Assembly (NCBI RefSeq): GCF_030159995.1
Contig: NZ_BSNM01000016.1
Coordinates: forward strand, 248,001-312,000
Origin: Litoribrevibacter albus
Lineage (GTDB): Bacteria; Pseudomonadota; Gammaproteobacteria; Pseudomonadales; Litoribrevibacteraceae
Length of the DNA: 64,000 nucleotides
Direction of reading: 5' to 3'
Shown here: positions 18,351 through 27,377 of the stretch, piece by piece
How positions within the stretch are numbered: the stretch's first letter is position 1
Layout: each line of letters begins with the position of its first letter
Position numbers and translations under genes: made by a program
Notes under the pieces: generated by a model
Database searches by the model: none
Told to the model about the DNA's origin: nothing
The model's input: only the letters and a program-made list of their open reading frames with translations

Positions 18351-18519
18351 TTCCCTTTCCACGTTTCATACAGCATCTCCCCTCCCGTATCGCTCTCCCT
18401 TTCGATTACATACTTTCACCAACTGAAGATTGACAACCTACACTCAGATCACTAACGTAGCTTACGCACAACCTTACAGTGTATAGTTTCTAAATAAAAA
18501 GAGTGAAAGAGGAATCATC

Positions 18520-19365
18520 GTGGAATTAAAAAGCTTAAAAGTAGACATCAAAGATCATATTGCCCATGTCATTCTGAACCGACCGGAAGCCCTTAATTCC
18601 ATGAACATCGACTTCTGGCGTGAATTTCATGGCGTTATCGAAGAGATCGATGCACAGGCAGACGCCCGCGTGATTGTTCTTTCCTCTACAGGCAAACACT
18701 TCTGTGCCGGCATGGATTTGGCCGTATTCAGCAACCCAAAAGCCTTACCAAACAAGGGTGACCCGGCTCGAATGGCTGAAAACCTCCGCCGTTTGGTGCT
18801 AGATCTTCAGGAAGTGTTCAATGTGCTAGAACGTGCCCGTATGCCAGTACTGTCGGCCATCCACGGCGGTTGTATTGGTGGCGCGGTAGACATGATCTGT
18901 GCCACCGACAGTCGCTATTGTACCGAAGATGCGTTCTTCACCATCAAAGAAACCCAGCTCGGTATGACCGCCGACTTAGGCACCTTGCAACGCTTCCCGA
19001 AATTAGTGCCAGAAGGCATTGCCCGTGAATTGGCTTACACAGGGCGCAAATTCTCCGCTCAGGAAGCCAAAGAGATGGGCTTTGTAAATCGAGTGTTTGA
19101 GAATCAAGAAGCCATGCTCGAAGGCGTAATGGAAATCGCACAACAAATTGCCGAACAATCGCCGATGGCTGTCGCAGGCTGTAAAGAAATGATCAACTTC
19201 AGTCGCGATCATTCCGTAGAAGACAGCTTAAAGTACATGGCAACCTGGCAATCAGGCATGTTCCGCCCGAATGACATGATGAAAAGCTTCGCGGCCAGCG
19301 CCCAGAAGACCACGGCAGACTTTGATCCGATCCTGCCGAAAAAGCCGCTATTCTCAGATCTCTAA
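18520..19365 (+). CDS. Dienoyl-CoA isomerase-like crotonase
   Basis: The start is GTG at 18520 behind GAAAGAGGA. The 281-residue product is closest to delta(3,5)-delta(2,4)-dienoyl-CoA isomerase (ECH1) among crotonases. The segment GCIGGAVDMICATDSRYC is followed by IKETQLGMTADLGTLQRFP. Glu144 and Asp152 are eight residues apart, as are the catalytic Glu196 and Asp204 of rat ECH1. KHFCAGMDL gives the oxyanion-hole strand. The role would be moving double bonds during oxidation of unsaturated fatty acids, complementing FadH at 35227. Typical length; monocistronic. Confidence 0.85.
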   Translation: MELKSLKVDIKDHIAHVILNRPEALNSMNIDFWREFHGVIEEIDAQADARVIVLSSTGKHFCAGMDLAVFSNPKALPNKGDPARMAENLRRLVLDLQEVFNVLERARMPVLSAIHGGCIGGAVDMICATDSRYCTEDAFFTIKETQLGMTADLGTLQRFPKLVPEGIARELAYTGRKFSAQEAKEMGFVNRVFENQEAMLEGVMEIAQQIAEQSPMAVAGCKEMINFSRDHSVEDSLKYMATWQSGMFRPNDMMKSFAASAQKTTADFDPILPKKPLFSDL

Positions 19366-19384
19366 AGAGCAGCTATCAACACAA

Positions 19385-19455
19385 GGAATGAATCATTTCA
19401 GATCAATTAATTAGAGCACGAAACTATCTATTTTTTTGATCTGAAATTTCATTCC
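19385..19455. repeat. Imperfect 18/20-bp inverted repeat upstream of gshB-like gene
   Basis: GGAATGAATCATTTCAGATC (19385-19404) and GATCTGAAATTTCATTCC (19438-19455) pair with a 2-nt bulge. The 33-nt loop ends in TTTTTTT. The element begins 20 bp after the crotonase stop. It could terminate that gene or fold in the leader of the next. Confidence 0.8.
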
Positions 19456-19465
19456 TAATGTCACA

Positions 19466-19503
19466 TTTCTAGAGTTAAATACCCGAATCTTTAACTCTAG
19501 AAA
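19466..19503. promoter_or_regulatory. Perfect 14-bp inverted repeat directly before the gshB-like start
   Basis: TTTCTAGAGTTAAA (19466-19479) and TTTAACTCTAGAAA (19490-19503) are perfect complements around a 10-nt loop. The structure ends 13 nt before the TTG start codon, so it may be an operator or an mRNA hairpin that controls translation. Confidence 0.75.
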
Positions 19504-19516
19504 TGGGAACACGCCC

Positions 19517-20557
19517 TTGTATATCGGATTCATCATCAACGCCTGGGAAGACATCGAGCCAGGTAAAAGTGCAACCTTGTCCATCATTCAGGAATGTTTG
19601 ATTCGCAAGCATAAAGTTGCGGTTTTGTATCCTCAAAACCTAACTGTACGCGAAAACGTGGTGCACGGTTTTGTGAAGATTATTCAAGGGATGGATAAGG
19701 TTCCGGACAAGTACGACAGCTTTTACAAGCGCGTAACCTTTGAAGAAAAAATGGTGCCTCTGCACGCATTTGATGCTCTATTCATTCGTAAAGATCCACC
19801 AATTGATCCTATCTTGCTGAACTTCCTGGATTCAATCAAAAACGAAACCGTAGTGCTAAACGATGTTGATGGCTTGCGTAAGGCCAGCAATAAACTTTAC
19901 ACCACAACATTTCATGACCCGAATAACACCTTCTTGCCGGTTACCCATGTTTCGAAGAATAAAGATTACTTGAGACGGGTGGTCAGTGAATCAGAAAAAG
20001 AAAAAATGATTCTGAAACCACTGGATGGCTCTGGTGGCCGAGGTGTGATTGTGTTGGAGAAAAACGCTCAATCCAGCATCAACTCACTTCTTGATTTCTA
20101 CATTAGTGGTCAGGGCCACAGCAATTACGTGATCCTGCAAGAGTACATTGAAGGCGCTGAACACGGTGACGTTCGTGTATTAATGCTGAACGGTAAATAC
20201 ATTGGTGCTTATCAACGTAAGCCTGCAGACGGTGATATTCGTGCAAACATCCAACAGGGTGGTTCGGCACACAAATACACCATGACCGAAAGCCAACTGC
20301 ACGTATGTAAGAAAGTCGGCCCTAAGCTGGCCGCTGACGGCCTGTTCTTTGTGGGCTTAGACATGATTGGCGATAAGATTCTGGAAGTAAACGTCTGCAA
20401 CCCTGGCGGTATTACCAACATCAACCGTCTTAACAAAGTGAAATTGCAGCGTCAGGTCGTTGATGCCATTGAAGAAAAGGTCAATGAGAAACAGGAAGAA
20501 CGCGCCGAGCTGGAATTCCTGATCAAACGCCTTAACGACATTCGTAACCAACACTGA
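19517..20557 (+). CDS. gshB: Glutathione synthetase-like ATP-grasp ligase
   Basis: The 346-residue product resembles bacterial glutathione synthetase. It has MYIGFIINAWEDIEPGKSAT at the N-terminus, FIRKDPPID (GshB has MRKDPPFD), a glycine-rich ATP-grasp loop KPLDGSGGRGV, LQEYI, GDVRVLMLNGKYIGAY, the IQQGGSA segment and a C-terminal FVGLDMIGDKILEVNVCNPGG with the metal-binding Glu and Asn. A charged helical C-terminal extension (EEKVNEKQEERAELEF) is not usual for GshB. The start is TTG with a poor ribosome site; the upstream ATG at 19503 is out of frame. Another ATP-grasp peptide ligase activity cannot be excluded. Confidence 0.8.
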   Translation: MYIGFIINAWEDIEPGKSATLSIIQECLIRKHKVAVLYPQNLTVRENVVHGFVKIIQGMDKVPDKYDSFYKRVTFEEKMVPLHAFDALFIRKDPPIDPILLNFLDSIKNETVVLNDVDGLRKASNKLYTTTFHDPNNTFLPVTHVSKNKDYLRRVVSESEKEKMILKPLDGSGGRGVIVLEKNAQSSINSLLDFYISGQGHSNYVILQEYIEGAEHGDVRVLMLNGKYIGAYQRKPADGDIRANIQQGGSAHKYTMTESQLHVCKKVGPKLAADGLFFVGLDMIGDKILEVNVCNPGGITNINRLNKVKLQRQVVDAIEEKVNEKQEERAELEFLIKRLNDIRNQH

Positions 20558-20615
20558 TTGGACATGCGCCTAAGTCGGCTCTAAGTAGTTAAGCCAAATC
20601 CAATCAAGGCACATA

Positions 20616-20647
20616 TTTGACCACCCTCTGAGGTGGTCAAATTGTTT
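20616..20647 (+). terminator. Terminator after the gshB-like gene
   Basis: TTTGACCACC (20616-20625) pairs perfectly with GGTGGTCAAA (20632-20641), followed by TTGTTT. Confidence 0.75.
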
Positions 20648-20852
20648 AAACACCCCCTCTTTTTCTCTCCCTCTTCCATTTTTGTTATCGATAAAATCAT
20701 CAGTACAAGGCATTAGTTCAGCTGTTTACAGAACACTCAGAATTGGCGCTTTTGTCGTGATTTATTCAAGAATTTGACCCAGTCGATGGCCTAAAAAAAG
20801 ATTTCGCTATATATGACGCATACAGGAAAGCGTACTTAAGGAAAGAGAACGC

Positions 20853-23800
20853 ATGGATGCGAAGAAACTCATCGAAGTAAACGGTAGCAGAGGGGGGGTA
20901 TACCTCTTCACTAATAGTGGAGATGCCAACCTTGGCCATAAGCAAAGCTTCACGGATGTCGATAAAGCCCGTGACTATGTTACCAAACAAATCGGCATAA
21001 ATAACATCAACCCGAACCAAACCAATCTTGCGGATGTTCTTAAAGCGTTCGACAAGAACCCTCGCTATCGCCTCCAGTATGATACAAGTTCAGAAAATGG
21101 ACAGAGTGAAATATTTCAACTTGTTGCTACATTGCTGGTTAACGGTGACTTGCATGTATACCTCCAGCCGCCAAAAGAACCAGTCATCCAATACGTAGAA
21201 GCCACCCAAAAGCCCGCCATTCCAAAAAAAGAGCTGCAAAAAGGTGGTCAAGCCAACGAAACCACCAACAAAGGCACCAAAGTCACCAATGCCCAGGGCA
21301 CCAATGCCAGTGGACAAAACGATCAAAAGAACAGCGATAAAGAGTTATTAGGCGACCCGGTGGCAATGAGCAGCGGCGAAGAGATTCTTGAACTGCTGGA
21401 CTTTGAACTGGATGGCCCAATGCCAATCCGTTGGGTTCGCAGCTACCGTTCCAGTCAGTGCCATGAGGATATCGGTCTGGGTCACGGATGGCGCAGCAAC
21501 TTTCATCTTCAATTGATGGAAGTTTATGAAGAAATTGAGCAAAAAGATCCGTACAACCAGATCAATCCGAAACTGGAATCCCTACTATTCATCGATGAAG
21601 AAGGTCGTCGACTGCCTTTCCTTCCGGTAGAAAAAGGTCAAACCAGCTATCAGTTGTCCGAAGGGCTGGCCCTTCATCACGAAGCCGATGGCAGCCATCG
21701 CCTGATTAAAAATGACAACAGTCACTGGGTATTTGTACGCAGTCCAAATATTCAAAATACCTGGGTACTGGATCGGGTCAGTGACACCCACGGCAATCAA
21801 CTGCGCTTTTTCTACAGCAGGAACGGTCGACTTACTCGCATCGACACCACACCGTCACGCGGCATTGAACTTTACCACGACAACAGCGGCCATTTAACTC
21901 ACATTAAAGCGGTCCAACGAACCGACAAAGGCGTAGTCCACCACCCTGAAACGCTGGCGGAATACCACTACGACGCTCATAACGATCTGGTGTCAGCAAC
22001 CGATTCACGCCAACAAACCGAGCGCTACCAATACGCCGGGCATTTGTTCACTCAGCGTACTCGTGCCAGTGGCTACAATCACTATTTCGAATGGCAAGGT
22101 GACGGCCCGACTGCTCGATGCATTCGCAACTGGGGTGACGACGGCAACTACGATTACCACTTCGAATACCACGATGATGAACGCCTTGCCATCAGTACCG
22201 ATGGCCGAGGCCAGGTCTGGAAATTCTGGCATGATGAAGCAGGACGTCTCATCACCAAAGAATCGCCTTCCGGCCACCGATGGCAGTACCAGTTTGATGA
22301 GCATGGTAAAAAAGTCGCAGAGATCACTCCAAATGAAGCGATCACCCGTTTCGCCTACAACGACCTTGGTCAGCTCACTGCCATCACTCAACCCGATGGC
22401 GCGACAACTCGCTACCAATACAATGGCATCGGCCAACGCATCGTCACCATTGATGCCGAAGGAAACACCTGGCGAAAAGAATACACGGTCGCCGGTCACC
22501 TGAAACAAGAGATTTACCCCAACGGAGCAACAGCCCAATTTCGATACAATGACCGCTGCCAACTTGTTGAGCGCATTCATCCCGATCAACGCACCACTCA
22601 ATACTTGTGGAATGAAGACGGGCAACTGCTGGCTCAACAAACCGGCGATCAGCAAACCCGATTCAGCTACGACGAACTGGGTCGACTCAACGGTGTGCTG
22701 GATGCTCGCGGTCTGGTCATTCAATACACGCGTGACAGCAAAGGTCAACTGACGCAGGTACGTCAGTTCGAACAATCACAACCCGATAACGCTCTGGAAC
22801 CAACGAAAGAGAGAACACAAAGCTATGTATATGATGACGCAGGGCGTCTGACCCACTACACAGACAGCAAAGGTCATACCCACGAATATCAGTATCAAGG
22901 GCTGTCACAGCCGGTTAAACAGATTCGGGCCGATGGCAGCTGGCTTAGCTTTGATTACGACAAAGAACGCAACCTCACCGGCATTACACGCAGCGACGGC
23001 AATCAATATCAGATTGAATACAATGGCGAAGAGCTGCCGGTAAAACTCACCGGCTTTGACGGTCGCCAGCAAACCCTGAAATACGACGGCGAAGGTCGTT
23101 TACTTGAATCCGACGACAGTGGCGAACGCGGCATTCGGATTAAACGCGATGCACAAGGCCGGGTAACGGAACATGCAGGTCGCCACCATGCCACCAAGCA
23201 AACCCAGAGCAATCATTTCCAGTACGATAAACTGGGTCGAGTCACTTACGCCACCAATGCCGACCGCAAGCTCAGATTCCAATACAGTTCGTTAGGGCAA
23301 GTTACAGAGCATTGGCAGGACCAGTGGAATATCCAGCACCAATACGATTTGGCAGGGCGCCGCACCCAAACAACCTTCCCTGATGGACAGACGGTTCAAT
23401 ACCGCTATGACAGCAATGGTCGATTACATCAAATCGGTCTGAACGACCAACCACTTCTTCTACGGAAGTTTGATGCACTCGGCCATGAAGTCCAACGCGA
23501 ATGCAGCAATGGCGTGTTACTCACCCAACAGATCGATGCCTTTGGACGACTGACCGGACAAGCGTTTTCTTATTCGTCAGAAGCAGCACCCAACGCTGAA
23601 GACGCACTGACGGAAGAGACAACACACCGACGCGACTATCAATACGAAAACGATCAGATTGCCCAAGTCTCGGACACCCTACTGGGCAACAAAGATTATC
23701 AATACGATCAGCTGGAACAATTAACTCAGGTCGTAACCAACAGCGAAAAAGACGGCAAAACTACAGAAGAGTTTGACTGGGACAGCTTTGGTAATCCCAT

Positions 23801-25055
23801 CGGTCCGAGCGACCAAATTCAAAACGACCGGTTAATCCAACACGGCCAACAACGCTACCGCTACGACGCTTGTGGCAACCAGGTACAAGTCACCAGCGAC
23901 AATCCAGATCAGCACCAAAGCCGCGAGTTTGACGCCTTTAACCAACTTGCCCGCCTTAAACATCAAGGCAAAGTGCATCAGTACCAATACGATGCTCTCG
24001 GCCGACGCGCTTCCAAACTGACCGAACAAGGCAAGATTGACTATCTCTGGGACGGCGACCAACTGATCGGCGAACATCACAATGGCAACTTCCGCTGGTA
24101 TCTCTACGAACCCGGTACCTTTCTGCCTATCGCATTAATCGAACAAGGCCGAGTGTATCACTACCACCTGGATCACCTGGGCACCCCGATCACCCTAACC
24201 GACAACCAGGGTCAGATCGCCTGGCAAGCCGACTACAGCGCTTTTGGCATCGCCAACATCGCCGTCGAACAGATCAACAACCCGATCCGCTTCCAAGGCC
24301 AATACTTCGATCAGGAAAGCGGCCTGCACTACAACCGATTCCGCTACTATGACCCGGCCATTGGCCGCTTCATCCACCAGGACCCGATTGGACTAGCGGG
24401 CGGAATTAACCATTACCAGTACGTACCGAACCCGGTGAGCTGGGTTGATCCGTTTGGGTTGAGTTGTAAGGAGTTGCCATTAGAAACTCTTAATGAAGAG
24501 AACCTATTAGGTAAGGGAGCATTTAAAGAAGCATATTCAATTAATGATGAGCAGGTTTTCCTAGTCCCAAGAAAAGATGTTATTCATGGTTCTCCTCATA
24601 CATTTGAAGACTTAAAGCAAGAAGCGTTTCTACTGGAATATATAAGTAGTTTTGGAATACCAACATTAAAAATCTTTGGAACAGGCATAGTAACCTTGCC
24701 TGGTGGCGAAAAAGTAAAAGGTTTAATAGCGGAGAAAAAGTTATTTAATGGCAAAGACATTTTAGCTATCAGAAAAGGAAAGAAAGCAGATGTCAGTATG
24801 GAACAAGTTAGTCAAGCAATATCCCAGGATACATTAGATGAACTCAACAAAATGGATAGCATCATTAAAAGAGAAGACCTAGTTATCAAAGACCTCCAGA
24901 TACTATATGGAGAAGATGGTAAGCCTGTTGTGGCAGATCCTCTTGATGCTTATGCTGGTAAATATGCGGAAGAAAAAGATGTTAAAATAACTATAAAAAG
25001 ACTAAGAACTAACAGAGAAATGGTTGAAGATATAATAAACAATAGCTCTACTTGA
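20853..25055 (+). CDS. RHS/YD-repeat polymorphic toxin with kinase-like C-terminal tip
   Basis: A 1400-residue RHS protein. Residues 1-110 are a short N-terminal region without signal peptide or PAAR motif, then comes a Lys/Gln/Thr-rich linker. The conserved opening (GDPVAMSSGEEILELLDFEL) follows, then about 25 YD repeats. The RHS core closes with DPIGLAGGINHYQYVPNP and the cleavage-type motif DPFGL at 1199-1203. The last about 197 residues are AT-rich and unrelated to the core, as expected for an exchangeable toxin. The tip has LLGKGAFKEAYSI (1218-1230), VPRK (Lys1241), an acidic helix (Glu1257/Glu1262), IKDLQ (Asp1347) and VVADPLD (Asp1362). Order and spacing suggest a protein-kinase-like fold. 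Delivery is probably by a type VI system encoded elsewhere. Confidence 0.9.
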   Translation: MDAKKLIEVNGSRGGVYLFTNSGDANLGHKQSFTDVDKARDYVTKQIGINNINPNQTNLADVLKAFDKNPRYRLQYDTSSENGQSEIFQLVATLLVNGDLHVYLQPPKEPVIQYVEATQKPAIPKKELQKGGQANETTNKGTKVTNAQGTNASGQNDQKNSDKELLGDPVAMSSGEEILELLDFELDGPMPIRWVRSYRSSQCHEDIGLGHGWRSNFHLQLMEVYEEIEQKDPYNQINPKLESLLFIDEEGRRLPFLPVEKGQTSYQLSEGLALHHEADGSHRLIKNDNSHWVFVRSPNIQNTWVLDRVSDTHGNQLRFFYSRNGRLTRIDTTPSRGIELYHDNSGHLTHIKAVQRTDKGVVHHPETLAEYHYDAHNDLVSATDSRQQTERYQYAGHLFTQRTRASGYNHYFEWQGDGPTARCIRNWGDDGNYDYHFEYHDDERLAISTDGRGQVWKFWHDEAGRLITKESPSGHRWQYQFDEHGKKVAEITPNEAITRFAYNDLGQLTAITQPDGATTRYQYNGIGQRIVTIDAEGNTWRKEYTVAGHLKQEIYPNGATAQFRYNDRCQLVERIHPDQRTTQYLWNEDGQLLAQQTGDQQTRFSYDELGRLNGVLDARGLVIQYTRDSKGQLTQVRQFEQSQPDNALEPTKERTQSYVYDDAGRLTHYTDSKGHTHEYQYQGLSQPVKQIRADGSWLSFDYDKERNLTGITRSDGNQYQIEYNGEELPVKLTGFDGRQQTLKYDGEGRLLESDDSGERGIRIKRDAQGRVTEHAGRHHATKQTQSNHFQYDKLGRVTYATNADRKLRFQYSSLGQVTEHWQDQWNIQHQYDLAGRRTQTTFPDGQTVQYRYDSNGRLHQIGLNDQPLLLRKFDALGHEVQRECSNGVLLTQQIDAFGRLTGQAFSYSSEAAPNAEDALTEETTHRRDYQYENDQIAQVSDTLLGNKDYQYDQLEQLTQVVTNSEKDGKTTEEFDWDSFGNPIGPSDQIQNDRLIQHGQQRYRYDACGNQVQVTSDNPDQHQSREFDAFNQLARLKHQGKVHQYQYDALGRRASKLTEQGKIDYLWDGDQLIGEHHNGNFRWYLYEPGTFLPIALIEQGRVYHYHLDHLGTPITLTDNQGQIAWQADYSAFGIANIAVEQINNPIRFQGQYFDQESGLHYNRFRYYDPAIGRFIHQDPIGLAGGINHYQYVPNPVSWVDPFGLSCKELPLETLNEENLLGKGAFKEAYSINDEQVFLVPRKDVIHGSPHTFEDLKQEAFLLEYISSFGIPTLKIFGTGIVTLPGGEKVKGLIAEKKLFNGKDILAIRKGKKADVSMEQVSQAISQDTLDELNKMDSIIKREDLVIKDLQILYGEDGKPVVADPLDAYAGKYAEEKDVKITIKRLRTNREMVEDIINNSST

Positions 25056-25069
25056 TATAGAAGGTTTTT

Positions 25070-25651
25070 ATGTGTGAAGAGATCAGAAACGGCCTTACAG
25101 AAAACAAAGATATTATAAAATCCCTAAAGAGTAATAAAATCGAAAACATTCAACGAGTTTATTACAAAAGCTCATTAAAGGAATGGGAGGCAGAGAAAAA
25201 ACAGAACTTAAGTACTTATTTTAATCTAGAGTGTGACACAGTTCTAATCACCTTAAGTAATGCGGATACTATTGGATTTGGTGTAGATGATGTAAAAGAC
25301 TCTATTGTATCTTGGTTGGATGTACACAACGGTATTGAAGATGATACACAGTACTATTACAGAGACTGGTCATCACTACTAACTTATGATGACCCAACTT
25401 ACTCAAACAAAGACAGCTGGACAGGTTTCATTGGAGAAAAGATAACTAGAATCAGAGTATTAACTATCGACCTAGGAGGTATTAAACGATTTAATGACTC
25501 TTTTCAAAGGGCAATAATTTTAGAAACAAATAAAGATCATATAATCCTATCTTTCTGCCTAAAGGGAATAGAAGGCAGCTACTTTCCAATATCAAAACTA
25601 GAAGACTTTCCACAAGAATTGATGGATAAAGCGGTGATTACCGAGTTTTAA
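25070..25651 (+). CDS. Probable immunity protein for the RHS toxin
   Basis: The 193-residue AT-rich gene begins 14 bp after the toxin stop with AGAAGG before the ATG, so it is co-transcribed with the toxin. There is no signal peptide or membrane segment, which fits neutralisation of a cytosolic toxin. It is moderately acidic, with aromatic patches (TQYYYRDWSSLL). I recognise no named family. The immunity role is inferred from position, size and base composition only. Confidence 0.7.
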   Translation: MCEEIRNGLTENKDIIKSLKSNKIENIQRVYYKSSLKEWEAEKKQNLSTYFNLECDTVLITLSNADTIGFGVDDVKDSIVSWLDVHNGIEDDTQYYYRDWSSLLTYDDPTYSNKDSWTGFIGEKITRIRVLTIDLGGIKRFNDSFQRAIILETNKDHIILSFCLKGIEGSYFPISKLEDFPQELMDKAVITEF

Positions 25652-25832
25652 AAGTGCTTATCTATGAATATACCTTCCCCACAGCACACCATTTCAACTC
25701 CTTCATTCCACAAAATCAGGAATTAAAACCTAAATTCAGATAATAAGTGCAACACTCATGGTTGAACTGGTGAGAAGAGACTAACTGCCTGTTGGTGGTA
25801 AGCTTTAGTCACCACAACATAAAGAAAACACC

Positions 25833-26015
25833 ATGAGTTACAGGCAGCTAGTCGAAGGTCAACGATACCAGATTCAAGCCTATTTATCCCAGAGTTTGAG
25901 TCAGAGAAAGATTGCTGAGTTGCTGGAGGTTGATCCCAGCACCATCAGTAGAGAGTTGAAACGAAATACGGTGGGAAACGTCTATTGTCCCGGAAGAAGT
26001 GGACAGCCATTCTAA
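25833..26015 (+). pseudogene. IS30-family transposase N-terminal remnant
   Basis: Codons 1-48 encode the IS30 helix-turn-helix start (MSYRQLVEGQRYQIQAYL, then IAELLEVDPSTISRELKRN). Similarity stops near 25978 and is replaced by unrelated sequence, then the copy of a 137-bp repeat. Only about 50 of the usual 320 or more residues remain. The sequence upstream (from about 25747, GTGCAACACTCATGG) may contain the left end of the element. Confidence 0.85.
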
Positions 26016-26133
26016 GAATGGCAAAGTCCATCACCTCACAACTAGCAAGCCTTTGTTTAAAATCTCAGTACAAACTAACAGTCACCATAAAGTCGCTCAA
26101 AAACACAGACTTCAGACATAACAAAGCCTCAGC
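25997..26133. repeat. 137-bp direct repeat, copy A
   Basis: It aligns without gaps to 26452-26588 at roughly 80 percent identity by eye; the first 41 bp are identical. It contains a perfect hairpin GCCATTC-TAA-GAATGGC. It abuts the IS30 remnant. Confidence 0.9.
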
Positions 26134-26169
26134 GTGTGCCGAGTGCTTACTCTTTTTTAGGAATGTAAG

Positions 26170-26449
26170 TCAGGAAGTTCGCAGTCGTTGATAACCGAGC
26201 AATTGACTCGCTAGTTTCATCTTGTCAGATCCTCCCGCAAAGGTTTTGTAGGATTTCTCAAAACCCTGAGAGAGCTTCAACCATTCTTGTTGGTCCATGC
26301 AGAGCCGTTCAAGGATTGGCGACAGTGTGCTTGATAAAGCTCCGCGTTTGTCATCTCGAACAATGCGCCCTGTCCAATCCACAAGCGCAAGGTAATCTGT
26401 TAACGGGACGGGTAAACCTTTCTTGAATTCATTGTTTGGGTAGCCACGA
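26170..26449 (-). pseudogene. C-terminal fragment of a Y1 (IS200/REP-type) transposase
   Basis: The minus-strand frame encodes GLPVPLTDYLALVDWTGR, then IVRDDKRGALSS and LSPILERLCMDQQEW. This is the conserved tail of the long HUH/Y1 transposase-like proteins that carry an LVDWTGR-x2-RDDKRG motif. About 90 residues survive out of about 300; the catalytic HUH and Tyr parts are missing. The break lies at the edge of repeat copy B. Confidence 0.75.
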
Positions 26450-26451
26450 AA

Positions 26452-26588
26452 AAGTGGACAGCCATTCTAAGAATGGCAAAGTCCATCACCTCTCAACCAT
26501 CAGCCCCTTGTTTCAAATCTCAATAGAAATCAGCAATCTCTAGAAAATTCGTCAAAAGCACAGATTACAGACACAACAAAGCCTCAGC
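26452..26588. repeat. 137-bp direct repeat, copy B
   Basis: Same length as copy A and gapless alignment. Its right edge overlaps the last codons and stop (26584-26586) of the TetR gene, so the regulator may have received its C-terminus from the insertion. Confidence 0.9.
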
Positions 26589-27276
26589 CTTGGATATTGC
26601 CAAGAGAAATAGCGGGAACGACTCCGCTCTTATCATCAAACACCAATGAAGCCAGCACGATACGTTTTACTATCGCTCGATTCTGTTCCACGATCGTTTC
26701 CGGCTGCTCTTCGGGCCAAAATGTATTACTGCCAATATGCTCAATAACACAAATCAGGCCGTCTAAGAACACAACCGGAAGCTCTGGTTGGTTATGTTCG
26801 AAGAGCATCTGATTGACCTGCTCTATCATGCTTGCGACCAATCGGTGGCGATGGTGATAAGCAGGGCTTTCCTTGTCAGATATTTCCCGATAAATCGGTC
26901 CAACTACAGGCCCGTAATTCCGGCACCATTCGAAATACGCATCAATGCCTTTCGATACCATGGATATTAGAGACGTATTTGTCGCCAGTATCTGCTTCGT
27001 TGTATCAATTAACGCATTGTTTGCTCTTTCTACAATGATATCGATGACTTCATAGCAGCTCTTAAATAGTCGGTAGAACAACGGTCTGGATATACCGGCA
27101 GATTCGATAATTTTAGCCACCGATGTGTCGCGATAGCCGTGTTCACTATACACAAGGCTTGCTGCACCGATCACGTGTTCTCTTAATTCTTCACCTTGTA
27201 ACTGATTGCTTTTAGGCCGGCCCGCGCCCCTGTTCGCCAATGATTGGCTCACAGGTCCAATACTGCTTTTCTTCAT
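26584..27276 (-). CDS. TetR-family regulator
   Basis: I chose the ATG at 27276, preceded by TTGGAA; the frame opens further upstream to 27318, inside the operator. The 230-residue product has a basic N-terminal arm (GAGRPKSNQLQG), then the TetR helix-turn-helix HGYRDTSVAKIIESAGISRP with LFYRLFKS, and a helical ligand domain containing a WCRNYGPVVGPIYRE segment. It is divergent from a GMC oxidoreductase operon and a large palindrome lies between them, so it probably represses both. The stop codon falls inside the 137-bp repeat copy B. Confidence 0.88.
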   Translation of the reverse strand: MKKSSIGPVSQSLANRGAGRPKSNQLQGEELREHVIGAASLVYSEHGYRDTSVAKIIESAGISRPLFYRLFKSCYEVIDIIVERANNALIDTTKQILATNTSLISMVSKGIDAYFEWCRNYGPVVGPIYREISDKESPAYHHRHRLVASMIEQVNQMLFEHNQPELPVVFLDGLICVIEHIGSNTFWPEEQPETIVEQNRAIVKRIVLASLVFDDKSGVVPAISLGNIQG

Positions 27277-27308
27277 AGATATTCCAATAAAAGAAACGAT
27301 TTGACGAA

Positions 27309-27361
27309 TGTAACACAACTGTTATATATTTCAATGAAATTAATATAACAACAGTGTTACA
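27309..27361. promoter_or_regulatory. TetR operator between regulator and GMC oxidoreductase
   Basis: TGTAACACAACTGTTATAT (27309-27327) is mirrored by ATATAACAACAGTGTTACA (27343-27361); 16 of 19 positions match across a 15-bp spacer. Each arm also holds a smaller partial dyad (AACA / TGTT). It covers the divergent promoters. Confidence 0.75.
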
Positions 27362-27377
27362 TTTAGAGACTAACAAG

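Noticed and set aside
22005-22775. 256-codon minus-strand open frame in the RHS gene
   Set aside because: Opposite the RHS core; long antisense frames arise from its repeated codon use. No ribosome site or recognisable fold.
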